NCBI GenBank assembly: GCA_046295455.1
Contig: JBKBNI010000004.1
Coordinates: 186,001 to 250,000 of the forward strand
Origin: Thermaurantimonas sp046295455
Lineage (GTDB): Bacteria; Bacteroidota; Bacteroidia; Flavobacteriales; Schleiferiaceae
Direction: 5' to 3'
DNA length: 64,000 nt
The translations under genes were made by a program, and so were the position numbers. Under the pieces are notes generated by a model. That model had not been told where the DNA came from. It saw only the letters and a list, made by a program, of their open reading frames with translations, and searched no databases. This document shows positions 9,334 to 20,200 of the stretch, one piece after another (within the stretch, counting starts at the first letter, position 1; every line of letters begins with the position of its first letter).

Positions 9334-10343
9334 GTATCCATTGGGCAGACTTTTCCTATATATATTATGGTCTCATCGTTACAGTGTTATATATGATGGG
9401 GCTGGTGTATTTAAGAATTTGGAGAAAGAAACGGATTAAGTCGTTGGCTGAAAGTAGTTTTTTTAAAAGGCTGGCTATCGCATATAATCCGTCCAGAGTA
9501 AGGGTTAAGAATATTCTACGGTTTTTAGTCCTATTACTACTGACTTTATCCGTTGCAAATCCGAGGGAATATGCTCAGCAAAAAAAGAAAGATTTCTTGA
9601 GTTGTGAACTGGTCATTTGTTTAGATATATCAAATAGTATGCTGGCAGACGATATCTCTCCATCGCGTCTCGAGTATTCCAAGCAGGTTTTGTTTAAACT
9701 TTTGCCAGCTTTAGCGAATGATAAAGTGGGACTTGTGGTATATGCCGGAGCTGCGGCAATTCTTCAGCCAATTACTTCCGATATCGATATACTTAAGGGG
9801 CATATCCGTAATGTGAAACCCGATTATATTACACGTCAGGGAACACACATCGAAGAAGCCATCGACAGAGCATTATCGCTTTTTGATAAATCCAGCTTGA
9901 CGGCTAAAGCCCTTCTTTTGATAACCGATGGAGAAGAACATGAGGGCAGCATAAAAAACATTACCGGTAAAATATCCGACTTGAATGTAAAACTTATCGT
10001 TTTGGGTACCGGAACCAAAAGCGGTGGGCCAATTCCCATTACAGATGGTAGCGGTAAGAATTTTAAAAGAGATGCTATGGGCAACGTGGTAATTACTAAG
10101 CTGGATGAAACCCGACTTAAAGAGTTCGCAAGTAAAGCTAAGGGTATTTACTTTACGGCAGGAGGTCTTCAACAGACCGTCGATGCAATCAAAGCAGAAT
10201 TAGATACATTAACTCGCTCGGAAGAAAGCAGGATTCTACCATCTGGTTATTCCAGCTTGTACTATATTCCATTGATTCTTGCATGTATTTTGATATTGAT
10301 AGATCTGGTGATTTTGGATTACTTGTATTTTATTGTTCGATGA
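9330..10343 (+). CDS. batB: BatB: second membrane-anchored VWA protein
   Basis: 337 residues, a paralogue of the preceding protein with the same layout: N-terminal helices (about 9-29 and 60-76), a VWA domain with MIDAS DISNS at residues 99-103 and a C-terminal helix (about 310-330). Bacteroidota Bat operons normally carry BatA and BatB as a tandem pair, presumably forming a complex in the inner membrane. The start overlaps the batA stop by four bases and the stop overlaps the batC ATG by four bases. Confidence 0.92.
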   Translation: MSIHWADFSYIYYGLIVTVLYMMGLVYLRIWRKKRIKSLAESSFFKRLAIAYNPSRVRVKNILRFLVLLLLTLSVANPREYAQQKKKDFLSCELVICLDISNSMLADDISPSRLEYSKQVLFKLLPALANDKVGLVVYAGAAAILQPITSDIDILKGHIRNVKPDYITRQGTHIEEAIDRALSLFDKSSLTAKALLLITDGEEHEGSIKNITGKISDLNVKLIVLGTGTKSGGPIPITDGSGKNFKRDAMGNVVITKLDETRLKEFASKAKGIYFTAGGLQQTVDAIKAELDTLTRSEESRILPSGYSSLYYIPLILACILILIDLVILDYLYFIVR

Positions 10344-11020
10344 TGCGTTTTGTGTATTTATTTTTCATTCTTTCCTTTCTGTCATTATTTAATTGTTCGG
10401 CTCAGATTTCTTCATATAAGCGCTCTGTGAATAAGGGGAATAAAAATTTTGAGCAGCAGAGGTATGAAGATGCCATCAAAAAGTATGAATCAGCTATTAG
10501 AATCCGACAAAATAAAGATGTAGAAGAGGCTGAATTTAATCTTGGAAATGCACGGTACAAGTCTAACCAGCTCTCAGATGCAGCTACACACTATGAAAGG
10601 GTTATTCAAGCTGATACAGACCAAAAATTAAAGGCCCAAGCATACCACAATTTAGGAAACACATATTTCAAACAAAGGGATTACCGAAACGCTTTGGAAT
10701 CCTATAAGAAATCATTGCTTTTAAATCCTGAGGACGACCAAACAAGATATAATCTGGCCCGCACATTAGCGATGCTTCAAACCAATCAAAATACTTCTCA
10801 AAATACCGGGGGTGACAATAATGAAAATAAGACAAACCAGTCAGAAATAAATCCGGATGATTCCCAAAAAAACAATGATGAAAGTACAATAGATATAGAT
10901 GAAAAAATGGCTGAAAATTTACTCCAGTACCTCGAAAAAAAAGACCAGAAAGTGCAACAAAAAGTGCGTGAAAAAGAGGGTAAAAAACGCAAATCAGGAA
11001 AAAATGAAAAAGATTGGTAA
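10340..11020 (+). CDS. batC: BatC: exported TPR protein
   Basis: An upstream in-frame ATG at 10283 would give an unlikely 60-base overlap with batB and bury the signal peptide, so I place the start at ATG 10340 (ATGATG, overlapping the batB TGA). The 226-residue product begins with a hydrophobic signal sequence ending in SAQ. Tetratricopeptide repeats follow (about residues 30-140, with AEFNLGNARYK and AYHNLGNTYFKQRDY), then a very polar Asn/Gln/Lys/Glu-rich tail. TPR proteins act as docking scaffolds; BatC is thought to be periplasmic and to bind other Bat proteins. The 3' end overlaps batD by 17 bp. Confidence 0.88.
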   Translation: MMRFVYLFFILSFLSLFNCSAQISSYKRSVNKGNKNFEQQRYEDAIKKYESAIRIRQNKDVEEAEFNLGNARYKSNQLSDAATHYERVIQADTDQKLKAQAYHNLGNTYFKQRDYRNALESYKKSLLLNPEDDQTRYNLARTLAMLQTNQNTSQNTGGDNNENKTNQSEINPDDSQKNNDESTIDIDEKMAENLLQYLEKKDQKVQQKVREKEGKKRKSGKNEKDW

Positions 11021-12773
11021 ATATTCATTGATACTATTCCTTTTTAGCATTTTTATAAATATCTCCTTATGCCATGCTCAGGATCTCCAATTTATATCAA
11101 AAGCATCAAAATATAAAGTAAGTCGGTTTGATGAAATTGAACTTACATTCACCATCAATGGTCAAGGTACTAATTTTAAAGAACCTAAAAATCTAAGAGA
11201 GCACTTCACAGTCATATCTGGTCCCAACAGCAGAACATTTACCAAATTCGACGGATCCGGACTATACATTGAAAATTCCGTATCCTATGTAGTAATGCCT
11301 AAAAAAGCTGGAAATTTTACTATAGACGAAGCCTATATTACAGTATCCGGAAAAACATATAAATCCAAACCTATTCACATTGAAGTATCTTCAAATATCC
11401 TGGAAGAAAACAATGACCCGAATGACCCAAAAAATATTGCAAAAAAATTGGCATTTGTACGTGTTCGGGTATCAAAAAATACTTTTTTTATCGGTGAGGG
11501 CTTTACTGTCGATTACTTGTTATTCTACAAAACTAACGTAATGAATATCGAAATACTCAATGAGCCTTCATTTACTGGTTTTTACGCCGAGGTGATCAAA
11601 GAAGATATACCCCCCTTTCAGGAGCAGGTAGATGGGGAGTCGTTTAATGTAGTAACATTAAAGCGATATATCGTTTTTGGGCAAAAGGTAGGTACTTTTA
11701 AACCCGGGTCGCTGGAGGTCAGAATCCCAACAGAAATATCCTCCCCTCAACGGGATTTTTTCAATCCTTTTTTCAGGCCATCGACCGTGGTCAATCAGGT
11801 TTCCGTATTTCACATGCCGACGATTACCGTTAATGCCCTTCCTGATTATAAAGGAAAATATGAATTTAGCGGAGCAGTCGGTTCGTACACTTTCAACGCA
11901 AAACTTACAAAGACAGAAGTAAATGCCGGCGATGCAGTATCCCTTCATTTGACGGTCGAGGGTACTGGAAATATAAAAATGTTTACACTTCCCAAATTGG
12001 AATTTCCTGTACAATTTGATGTATTTGAACCAAAATCATCGGACAAATATTCCGTAACAAAAAAAGGTATGTCAGGCTCTAAATCGTTGGAATACATCCT
12101 CATTCCGAAATACAACGGCACCTACAAATTGCCGACGGCTGCATTTGTGTACTTTGACCCTTCTGCTTCGAGGTATATCGAAAAAGTCTATGAGGATCTA
12201 AAAATAACCGTAAGCGGAGGTCAGGCGTACACTGCCCCAAAAAACGAAAGTGACTATGACCGGAGTAAAGCGAGTGTACCTGCTACGTATGTCAATCGGG
12301 ATATTCTGTTTATAAAAACCAATGCCAAATGGATTCTTCCAAGTGTGTTTTACAAGAATTCGTTTCTTCAAACGGTATGGATCGCTACTGCTTTGCTCAT
12401 ATTTTCTTTGGTATTTTTCTATTCCCGATTTTTAAAACAAATACTTCTCGCATATCATAAGAAATTTACGTACAAAAAGTCTATACAAAATCTTCTTCAG
12501 TCTGTGGAACAAAGCACAGACAATACAAAAGAAAAGCTTCGCTTTTTAAATCGTCATTTTCGATCTATATTAAATGAATACTTTGGAGTTGAAAATATCA
12601 ATGCTGGTGATATCCACCCTGCCCTTAAAGATACTCCTATCCATTCGCATTCCGGCGAAATAGCTTCTTTGATCCGGGAGGCTGAAAATGCAGTTTTCTC
12701 ATTTAAAACGGATGAAGAACTTAGCGAACTGCTACAGAGATATAAAAATTTGCTTCTCTTGATTTCAAAATGA
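11004..12773 (+). CDS. batD: BatD: oxygen-tolerance membrane protein
   Basis: The frame is open from 10899, but the first 35 residues from there are a lysine-rich shadow of the batC tail. ATG 11004 starts a clear signal peptide (MKKIGKYSLILFLF, ending CHAQ), giving 589 residues. The rest is a BatD/oxygen-tolerance module: successive beta-sandwich-like segments in the periplasm (about 25-450), a transmembrane helix (about 455-475) and a helical cytoplasmic tail. BatD is the standard partner of BatA/BatB in this operon. Confidence 0.9.
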   Translation: MKKIGKYSLILFLFSIFINISLCHAQDLQFISKASKYKVSRFDEIELTFTINGQGTNFKEPKNLREHFTVISGPNSRTFTKFDGSGLYIENSVSYVVMPKKAGNFTIDEAYITVSGKTYKSKPIHIEVSSNILEENNDPNDPKNIAKKLAFVRVRVSKNTFFIGEGFTVDYLLFYKTNVMNIEILNEPSFTGFYAEVIKEDIPPFQEQVDGESFNVVTLKRYIVFGQKVGTFKPGSLEVRIPTEISSPQRDFFNPFFRPSTVVNQVSVFHMPTITVNALPDYKGKYEFSGAVGSYTFNAKLTKTEVNAGDAVSLHLTVEGTGNIKMFTLPKLEFPVQFDVFEPKSSDKYSVTKKGMSGSKSLEYILIPKYNGTYKLPTAAFVYFDPSASRYIEKVYEDLKITVSGGQAYTAPKNESDYDRSKASVPATYVNRDILFIKTNAKWILPSVFYKNSFLQTVWIATALLIFSLVFFYSRFLKQILLAYHKKFTYKKSIQNLLQSVEQSTDNTKEKLRFLNRHFRSILNEYFGVENINAGDIHPALKDTPIHSHSGEIASLIREAENAVFSFKTDEELSELLQRYKNLLLLISK

Positions 12774-12780
12774 TTTGTGT

Positions 12781-13536
12781 ATGAGCATCCGGTTTCTTTA
12801 CTGGGCATTTTTTCTCCTTTATTTTTCTCCAGCGATATCACCCCTCAGTGCGTATCAAGCTGACACACTTTTTGCTCAGGCCAATCAGTATTACAAATCT
12901 GCTGAATATCAAAAAGCACTTGATACATATCTTCGTATTTCTGAAGACGGATTGGTCTCTGCGGAGTTGTATTTTAATATCGGCAACTGCTACTACAAAT
13001 CAAAAAAACCAGGCCTTGCACGCTATTATTACGAGCTGGCACTTCAGTACAGACCCTATGACAATAGTATTCTTCACAATCTCGAGCTCGTTTTAGAGAC
13101 TTTACCGGGTGATGTGGGGTTTGCGATGCCCACGGAAATAGAGAAGTTTAAATATGCACTCGCCTTTTCATATTATCAGAAGCTTTTGTTTTTTGTCTCC
13201 ATACTTTTTCTGGCCGTTGGGTGTTATTATTTTTACAAATATTTGAATCAAAAAACGAGGAAATATCTGATTTTACTCTTTGGATTTACAGTTGGGAGTC
13301 TGCTCATCTTTATATCGGTCATGTGGATAAATACATATCGTAATTCAGCATATTTGATATTGGTAGGAGAGAGTGCTGGTGTAAAAAGCGAACCACTGGA
13401 ATCATCTCAGGATTTATTTGTATTGGAAGAAGGTGCCAAGGTGATCTTATTGGAAGAGTTTGCTGATTTCTTGAAAATAAAATTAAACGATGGTAAAGTT
13501 GGTTGGGCAGAGAAAAATCATTTCAAGAAACTTTAG
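12781..13536 (+). CDS. batE: BatE: TPR protein with membrane helices and SH3-like end
   Basis: A TTG at 12775 is possible but ATG 12781 gives a normal signal peptide (MSIRFLYWAFFLLYF), so I prefer it; the product has 251 residues. Visible parts are TPR repeats (about 30-110, with AELYFNIGNCYYKSKKPGLARYYYE), two membrane helices (about 130-190) and a C-terminal segment of about 60 residues that looks like a bacterial SH3 domain (SAGVKSEPLESSQDLFVLEEG... VGWAEKNHF). This is the usual BatE architecture and the last gene of the operon. No clear terminator follows it before ruvA. Confidence 0.87.
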   Translation: MSIRFLYWAFFLLYFSPAISPLSAYQADTLFAQANQYYKSAEYQKALDTYLRISEDGLVSAELYFNIGNCYYKSKKPGLARYYYELALQYRPYDNSILHNLELVLETLPGDVGFAMPTEIEKFKYALAFSYYQKLLFFVSILFLAVGCYYFYKYLNQKTRKYLILLFGFTVGSLLIFISVMWINTYRNSAYLILVGESAGVKSEPLESSQDLFVLEEGAKVILLEEFADFLKIKLNDGKVGWAEKNHFKKL

Positions 13537-13620
13537 GCGTTTGCTTATTGATACCTGCGGGATGAAGATAATTTTTCCGGGAATTCATTGAATAATAAAA
13601 CCAAACGTTTCTGTAGTTTC

Positions 13621-13628
13621 TACATTTG
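13621..13628 (+). promoter_or_regulatory. Predicted -7 element upstream of ruvA
   Basis: TACATTTG matches TAnnTTTG exactly, 25 bp before the ruvA ATG. No good -33 TTG is spaced correctly, so this is a one-box match. It also argues that the TTG at 13626 lies in the promoter and is not the ruvA start. Confidence 0.4.
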
Positions 13629-13652
13629 CCCGCTTCAAGTTTATCACTGGCG

Positions 13653-14237
13653 ATGTACTATTATTTAGAAGGCACCATTGAGCAACTGACGCCTACGTTT
13701 TGCGTGATTCATACCAACGGCATTGGCTGGCAGGTACAAATTCACGTGTTTGCATTTGAAAAACTGCAGCAAGGCAAATCATTTCGGCTATATACCGAAT
13801 TGATTATAAAGGAAGATGCCCATGTCCTGTATGGTTTCTTGTCTGAAGCCGAACGTGAGGTTTTTCAAATGCTCATAAGTGTATCCGGTGTAGGAGCCAA
13901 TACAGCCCGACTGATCATGAGTCATCTTCGCATGGATGAAATCATCGATGTAATATCTTCTTCAAATGTAAGCCGGCTCAAGACCGTAAAAGGAATCGGC
14001 CAGAAAACAGCCGAACGCATTATAGTAGATTTAAGAGACAAAGTAGGTACTTTGGCAGAAATTTCAAGTATAAAGCCTGCATCATCCAATACTAAATCTG
14101 CCAGAGATGCGTTATCAGCATTGGAAGTTTTGGGATATCCAAGACCTGTGGCGAGCAAAATCATCGATAAAATAATATCAGAGAACCCGCAATTGGATGT
14201 TGAGAGCATTATTAAACAGGCGCTAAAGAATTTGTGA
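13653..14237 (+). CDS. ruvA: RuvA, Holliday junction-binding subunit
   Basis: 194 residues from ATG 13653 (MYYYLEGTI), which aligns with the normal RuvA N-terminus; a TTG at 13626 would add nine residues with no counterpart. RuvA binds four-way DNA junctions as a tetramer and loads the RuvB helicase for branch migration. Seen here are the OB-fold N-terminal domain (1-65), two helix-hairpin-helix motifs (VSGVGANTARLI and VKGIGQKTAERI) and the small C-terminal RuvB-binding domain (about 145-194). It lies 6 bp upstream of sprA, a neighbourhood known from other Bacteroidota. Confidence 0.96.
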   Translation: MYYYLEGTIEQLTPTFCVIHTNGIGWQVQIHVFAFEKLQQGKSFRLYTELIIKEDAHVLYGFLSEAEREVFQMLISVSGVGANTARLIMSHLRMDEIIDVISSSNVSRLKTVKGIGQKTAERIIVDLRDKVGTLAEISSIKPASSNTKSARDALSALEVLGYPRPVASKIIDKIISENPQLDVESIIKQALKNL

Positions 14238-14243
14238 TCGGGA

Positions 14244-17200
14244 GTGAGAGTAGCTGAGATTTTTCTAAAAATCCTATTGTCTATTGCCTTAACGCTATTT
14301 CTGAGTTCGTTCAGGTTTTCTTCTTTTCACATATTTGGCGCAGCCTCTAAAATTCATACCGCCCAGAGCGATACCACAAAAGATTCCACACGATATGACC
14401 CCAAAAAACCTTCTGCCTTAAATCTGAAGGATCCTGCCAATTTCAGAACGGTAGTGGACTATGATCCCGTGCGCAATTTGTATATCGTACGCAAATACAT
14501 CGGCAATACGGAAATCAACGTCGAATATTTCACGCCGGAGGAGTTTCTGAAGATTCAGTTTGAGGAGGACGACAGGCGCTACTGGTCGGATAAGTCTGGC
14601 AGCGGAGCCGGGCTCAGGGACCGAAATACAGGGGCGGATCCAAGAGATAACGCTTCGGCACTCTTACCCTTGATTGAAATAAAGGGTGAAACATTCAAAA
14701 ACATTTTCGGTAGCAATACCATAGAAATACGTCCTCAGGGTTCGGCCACACTCACCTTGGGCGGACGGTTTCAGCGCCTGGAAAACCCCATGATTCCGGT
14801 GAGAAATCGCAATACATTCAATCTGGTGTTCAACCAGCGGATTCAGATGAATGTCAACGGTAAGATCGGCACACGTCTTAATCTGGGATTTAATTACGAT
14901 ACGCAGGCAACCTTTCAGTTTGATAATCAAATAAAAACACAGTTTACTGGCGAAGAAGACCAAATTTTAAAAAAGCTAGAGTTTGGCAATGTCAATATGC
15001 CTCTCAACAGTTCTCTGGTCACCGGTGTGCAAAGCCTCTTCGGGATTAAAGCGCAAATGCAATTTGGAAAGACAACAGTGACAACAATTTTTTCCGAACA
15101 GAGAAGCCAGACATCATCCATCAACCTTCAGGGAGGGGGTACCGTACAGGAATTTTTCATCCAGGCAGACCAATATGAAGCCAACAGGCACTACTTCCTG
15201 TCTCATTACTTCAGAGAAAATTACGAGCGATTTCTGCAAAACATGCCTGTAATCACTTCACCAATCCAGATCACCCGCATCGAAGTATGGGTTACAAACC
15301 GGAGAAATGTAACGGAAAACGTCCGCAACATTGTGGCTTTTATGGATTTGGGAGAGGCAGACCTCCGCGATTGGGCATACCGGCACTCTCAAAGCGGATT
15401 GGGCGATCCGGATATCTTCAGCGGCACAATCGATAGAAGACATCCTGAACTTCCCCACAATCAAATGAATAGACTCAATCCTGCCACTCTTCAAAACGAG
15501 TATAGCGGGATCAGAAACATTGCACTGGCCAATTCGGTGCTAAGTCAAGCCCGGTTTGAGCCGGGAATTGACTTTGAAGACCTGACAAACGCAAGACTCC
15601 TCAGCCCAAATGAGTACACCTTTCACCCCCAGCTGGGATACATCTCGCTCAATCAGGCATTAAATCAAGACGAAGTTCTCGCGGTGGCGTTCCAATACAC
15701 CGCAAACGGAAAGACCTACCAGGTAGGGGAATTTAGCAATGACGGTGTTGCTCCTCCTTCTGTATTGATCCTTAAGATGCTGAAAGCCACGTTGCTCAAT
15801 GTGAAGGTGCCCATGTGGCATCTGATGATGAAGAATGTGTATTCCCTAAATGCTTTCCAGATCAATCCGCAAGATTTCAGACTGGATATTCTCTATTGGA
15901 ATGATGAGACCGGAGTACCCATCCCCTTTCTGCCGGAAGGCAATCTGCGCAACGAATTACTGCTGCGTGTAATGGGCCTTGACAAATTAAACAACAACAA
16001 TGACCCTTTTCCCGATGGTTTTTTTGACTTTGTGCCAAACGTCACCATCAATCCTCAAAATGGCCGTATCTATTTTCCGGTCGTCGAGCCATTTGGGAGG
16101 CACCTCGCTTCCAAACTCGATAACGATGACCTGAGAGCGCGCTACGTATTCCAGCAGTTGTACGATAGCACCCGCTTCAGGGCACAAGAGATGACAAAAC
16201 TGAATAAGTTTTTTCTCAAAGGAAGGTATAAGTCGGCATCCGGAAGTGAGATTCAGCTTAATGCCATCAATATTCCGAGAGGATCTGTCTCTGTAACAGC
16301 CGGCGGGGTAAAACTCCAGGAAGGAACTCAATATACGGTCGATTACAATCTAGGACGGGTCCGCATATTGGATGAAGGAATCATTAATTCAGGCCTCCCT
16401 ATTCGGGTAGATTTTGAAAACAATGCTCTGTTTGGTGCTAATGTCAAATCTTTTGCTGGTATCAATGTCGATCACCGCGTCAACGAACATTGGAACATAG
16501 GAGGTACACTGCTGCATCTCCGTGAGAGACCATTCACCCAAAAGGTAAACCTTGGCTTTGAACCAATTGCCAATACAATCTGGGGTGCAAATACGCAGTA
16601 CAGCAATCAGTCTCCATTTTTAACTAAGCTGGTCGATGCCATTCCCTTCATTTCTACCAAAGCTCCCTCATCGATCAATGCTCAAGGTGAGTTTGCCCAG
16701 CTTATTCCGGGCTCTCCTCGCGCCATCAAGCTCGACAGAGAAGAGACGACCTATATTGATGACTTCGAGAGCTCTCAAACCTTGATTGACATCCGCAATC
16801 CCATGCGCTGGCAACTCTCGAGCATACCCTCAGGTCAGCCCGAACTTTTCCCCGAAGCAGATCTCAACAATGACATTCGCATCGGATACAATCGGGCACG
16901 TATTGCCTGGTACACGATTGACCCGTTGTTTTTCCAGGCGAATTCTCAGACACCGGCCAACGTCCGGGCAGATCGGGTGATGCGCTCAAATCACTACATG
17001 CGCGAAATACTGGTAAAGGAAGTTTTCCCAAACAGAAGACTCGACCCTGCCATGCCCCGGAACATTCCAACCCTTGACCTATCATACTATCCAGATGAAA
17101 GGGGACCTTATAATTTTGATGTGGAAGGCGAGCCCGGAATTTCAGCTGGCTTGGATGCAGATGGAAAATTAAATAATCCCCGAAGCCGTTGGGGAGGAAT

Positions 17201-20200
17201 CATGAGAGAGCTGCTCACTAACAATTTTGAGGAGCAGAATATAGAATTTATACAGTTCTGGCTGCTTGACCCCTTTCTGGAAGATCCGACGCTTCGGGGA
17301 GGAGATTTGTATTTTAACCTTGGAAATATATCCGAAGACATACTCAAAGACGGCCGTCAGGCATTTGAACAAGGCCTCCCGTTGGATGGAAATATGAATC
17401 AGTTGGACTCTACAGCCTGGGGGCTTGTGCCCAAAATAGTCCCTCAGGTTCAGGCATTTAATAATGAGCCTGGCGCACGGGAGGTTCAAGACGTAGGATT
17501 AGACGGATTAGGCGATGAGCAGGAGCGAAACTGGTTTGTGCACAACAATCAGACCTTTATTCAGAGAGTTGCAGCCCAATTTGGAACTGGATCTGCAGTT
17601 TACAATGCGATTTTTAACGACCCCGCAGCGGACAATTATGAATTCTATCGCTCCAACAATTACGATAACTTAAATGCTTCGATCCTGGAGCGGTATAAGA
17701 AGTGGAACAATCCACAAGGAAACAGCGACATCTCTCAGCCCGACGGGTATCCCAACACGGCCACCAACCGGCCCGATATGGAAGATGTAAATATGGACCA
17801 AACACTGGCTCGATCAGAAACCTACTTTCAATACCGGGTGTCGATTCGCCCGCAGGACTTGCAGATCGGACGCAACTACATAACCGATATCTTTCAGACA
17901 ACGACAGATGTGCTCCCCGACGGTAGTCGCAAACCTGTGACATGGTATCAGTTCAAAATTCCCATTTTCAGTCCTGACAAGGTCATCGGCCCTATCAGCG
18001 ATTTCAGGTCTATCCGGTTTATCCGGATGTTTCTGCACAATTGGGAGAATCCCATTGTGCTGCGCTTTGCGGCCTTGGAGCTGGTCAGGGGGGAATGGCG
18101 TCGGTATCCCTTTTCCCTATCGGGCATACGCGATGACCTTGCAAACGATGATACTGACGGAACCCTCTTTGAAGTCAATGTTGTAAATCTGGAAGAAAAC
18201 GGCGAAAGAAGTCCGATCCGCTATGTTTTGCCGCCGGGCATTGAGCGCCAGGAACTCTTTGCCACGTCCTCTATTCAGGCTCAGAACGAGCAATCTCTTG
18301 CAATACGAATTTGTGATCTGAAGGACGGAGACGCAAGAGCTGTATTCAGAAACCTCGCTATGGACATGCGTTTGTACAAGCGTCTTCGCATGTTTGTCCA
18401 TGCCGAACAGCGTGAGGTGACCCAGCCACTTAAGGACGGCGATCTCACTGCCTTCATCCGCCTTGGTGCGGACTTTAGTCAGAATTTTTACGAATATGAA
18501 ATTCCTCTGAAAGTGACTCAATGGGGAGAACAAGACCCCAGACAAATCTGGCCAGTCGAAAATGAATTCGACATTGACATGGAAGAAATACGCAGAATCA
18601 AACTCGAACGCGATAGAGTCGGTCATCCTCTCCAATCAAGATATACCGTTGATCTGGGAAATAGAAAAATTACAATCGTAGGGGTGCCCAATCTAGGCAA
18701 TGTGCGCACCGTGATGATTGGAATCAGAAACCCTAAAAAACAACTTGGAGACCCCAATGATGATGGCTTGCCTAAGTGTGCGGAGATCTGGGTGAATGAG
18801 CTTCGACTCGGAGGATTTGACAATCGGGGAGGCTATGCCGCAGCCGGCCGGGTGAATGCTCAATTGGCTGATTTTGCCAATATTACCCTGTCTGGAAACT
18901 ATTCCACGGTAGGTTTTGGTTCGATCGATCAAAATGTAAATGCCCGAAGTAAGGAAGAAATTATCGGATATGACCTGCAATCAAACTTTGAGCTCGGAAA
19001 GTTTTTTTCGGACAAGGTCCGCCTTCGGATTCCGATGTTTATTGGGTTTGCAGAAGAATGGCGAAATCCGATGTTTAATCCATTGGATATGGACATCGAA
19101 TTTAAAGATGCTCTGCGAAATTTGGAGACAGAACGGGAGCGCGACTCCATTCGTCGAATATCTCAAACCTATACCCTGCGCAGAGGTGTAAATTTTGCCA
19201 ACGTGCGTAAGGAACGCACTAACACAAAGCGTAAACCCCAGTTTTATGACATTGAAAATATAGCACTTTCATACTCATTTAACGAAATTTACTTCAGAGA
19301 CATCAATACCGTGTCCGACGTGCGCAGAGACTACAAGGGCGCTTTGAACTACAACTTTCAGACACAAGCCAAACCCGTTGAACCATTTAAAAAAGTCAAA
19401 TTTCTTCAAAGCAAGCACCTGGCTCTCATCAGGGATTTTAATTTTAACTATATGCCCTCCCGATTCACTTTCCGTACAGAATTGTGGCGTATTTACAATG
19501 AAGCTGAGATGCGAAACACCGACAATCCTACCTTTCGCCTTCCAATCACTTATCAGAAAGCATTTACATTCAATCGTATTTACGACCTGAGCTGGGATCT
19601 GACCCGGGCTTTGAGAGTAGATTTTCAGGCCCGAATGTTTACCCGTGTGGATGAACCGGATGGCCCATCTTCGGCAGATTCGGTAAAAAATGCTATTCGC
19701 GAAAATCTCAGGGCAGGAGGCAGGCCTACCAACTACCACCAGACCCTCAATGTCAATTATGATCTTCCTTTTAACAAAATACCTCTACTCAATTTTATCA
19801 ATACCAGCGTCCGCTACACCGCTGATTTTGATTGGATGACCAACTCCTTACTCGCCATTTTAAGTACAGACAATGACTCTTTGAACCTTGGAAATACCAT
19901 CCAAAATTCTCAAAGCTGGCAGATCAATGGACAAGCCAACATGGTAAACTTTTACAACAAAGTCAAATTTTTGCAGGAAGCCAACCAGGGAAAGCCTCCA
20001 CAGCGACCCGGCGGTCAACAACAACGACCCAATGTGCCGGCTAATCTGAGAGGTAATGAGGGTAAGGGCAGACAAGACGACAAAAAAGAAGAGGATAAAG
20101 AATCGACTTTCAGAAAGATTGCAAAATCCTCCGCACGCATACTGATGAGTCTTCGAAATGTTGGAGGAGGGTATACCATCACCAGAGGTACATTATTACC

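Noticed and set aside
10283..10339. Longer batC start at 10283
   Set aside because: It would overlap batB by 61 bp and hide the signal peptide; ATG 10340 fits the ATGA pattern of the operon.
18117..18635. 172-codon minus-strand open frame inside sprA
   Set aside because: Antisense to sprA, which is intact and conserved; no support for a second gene.
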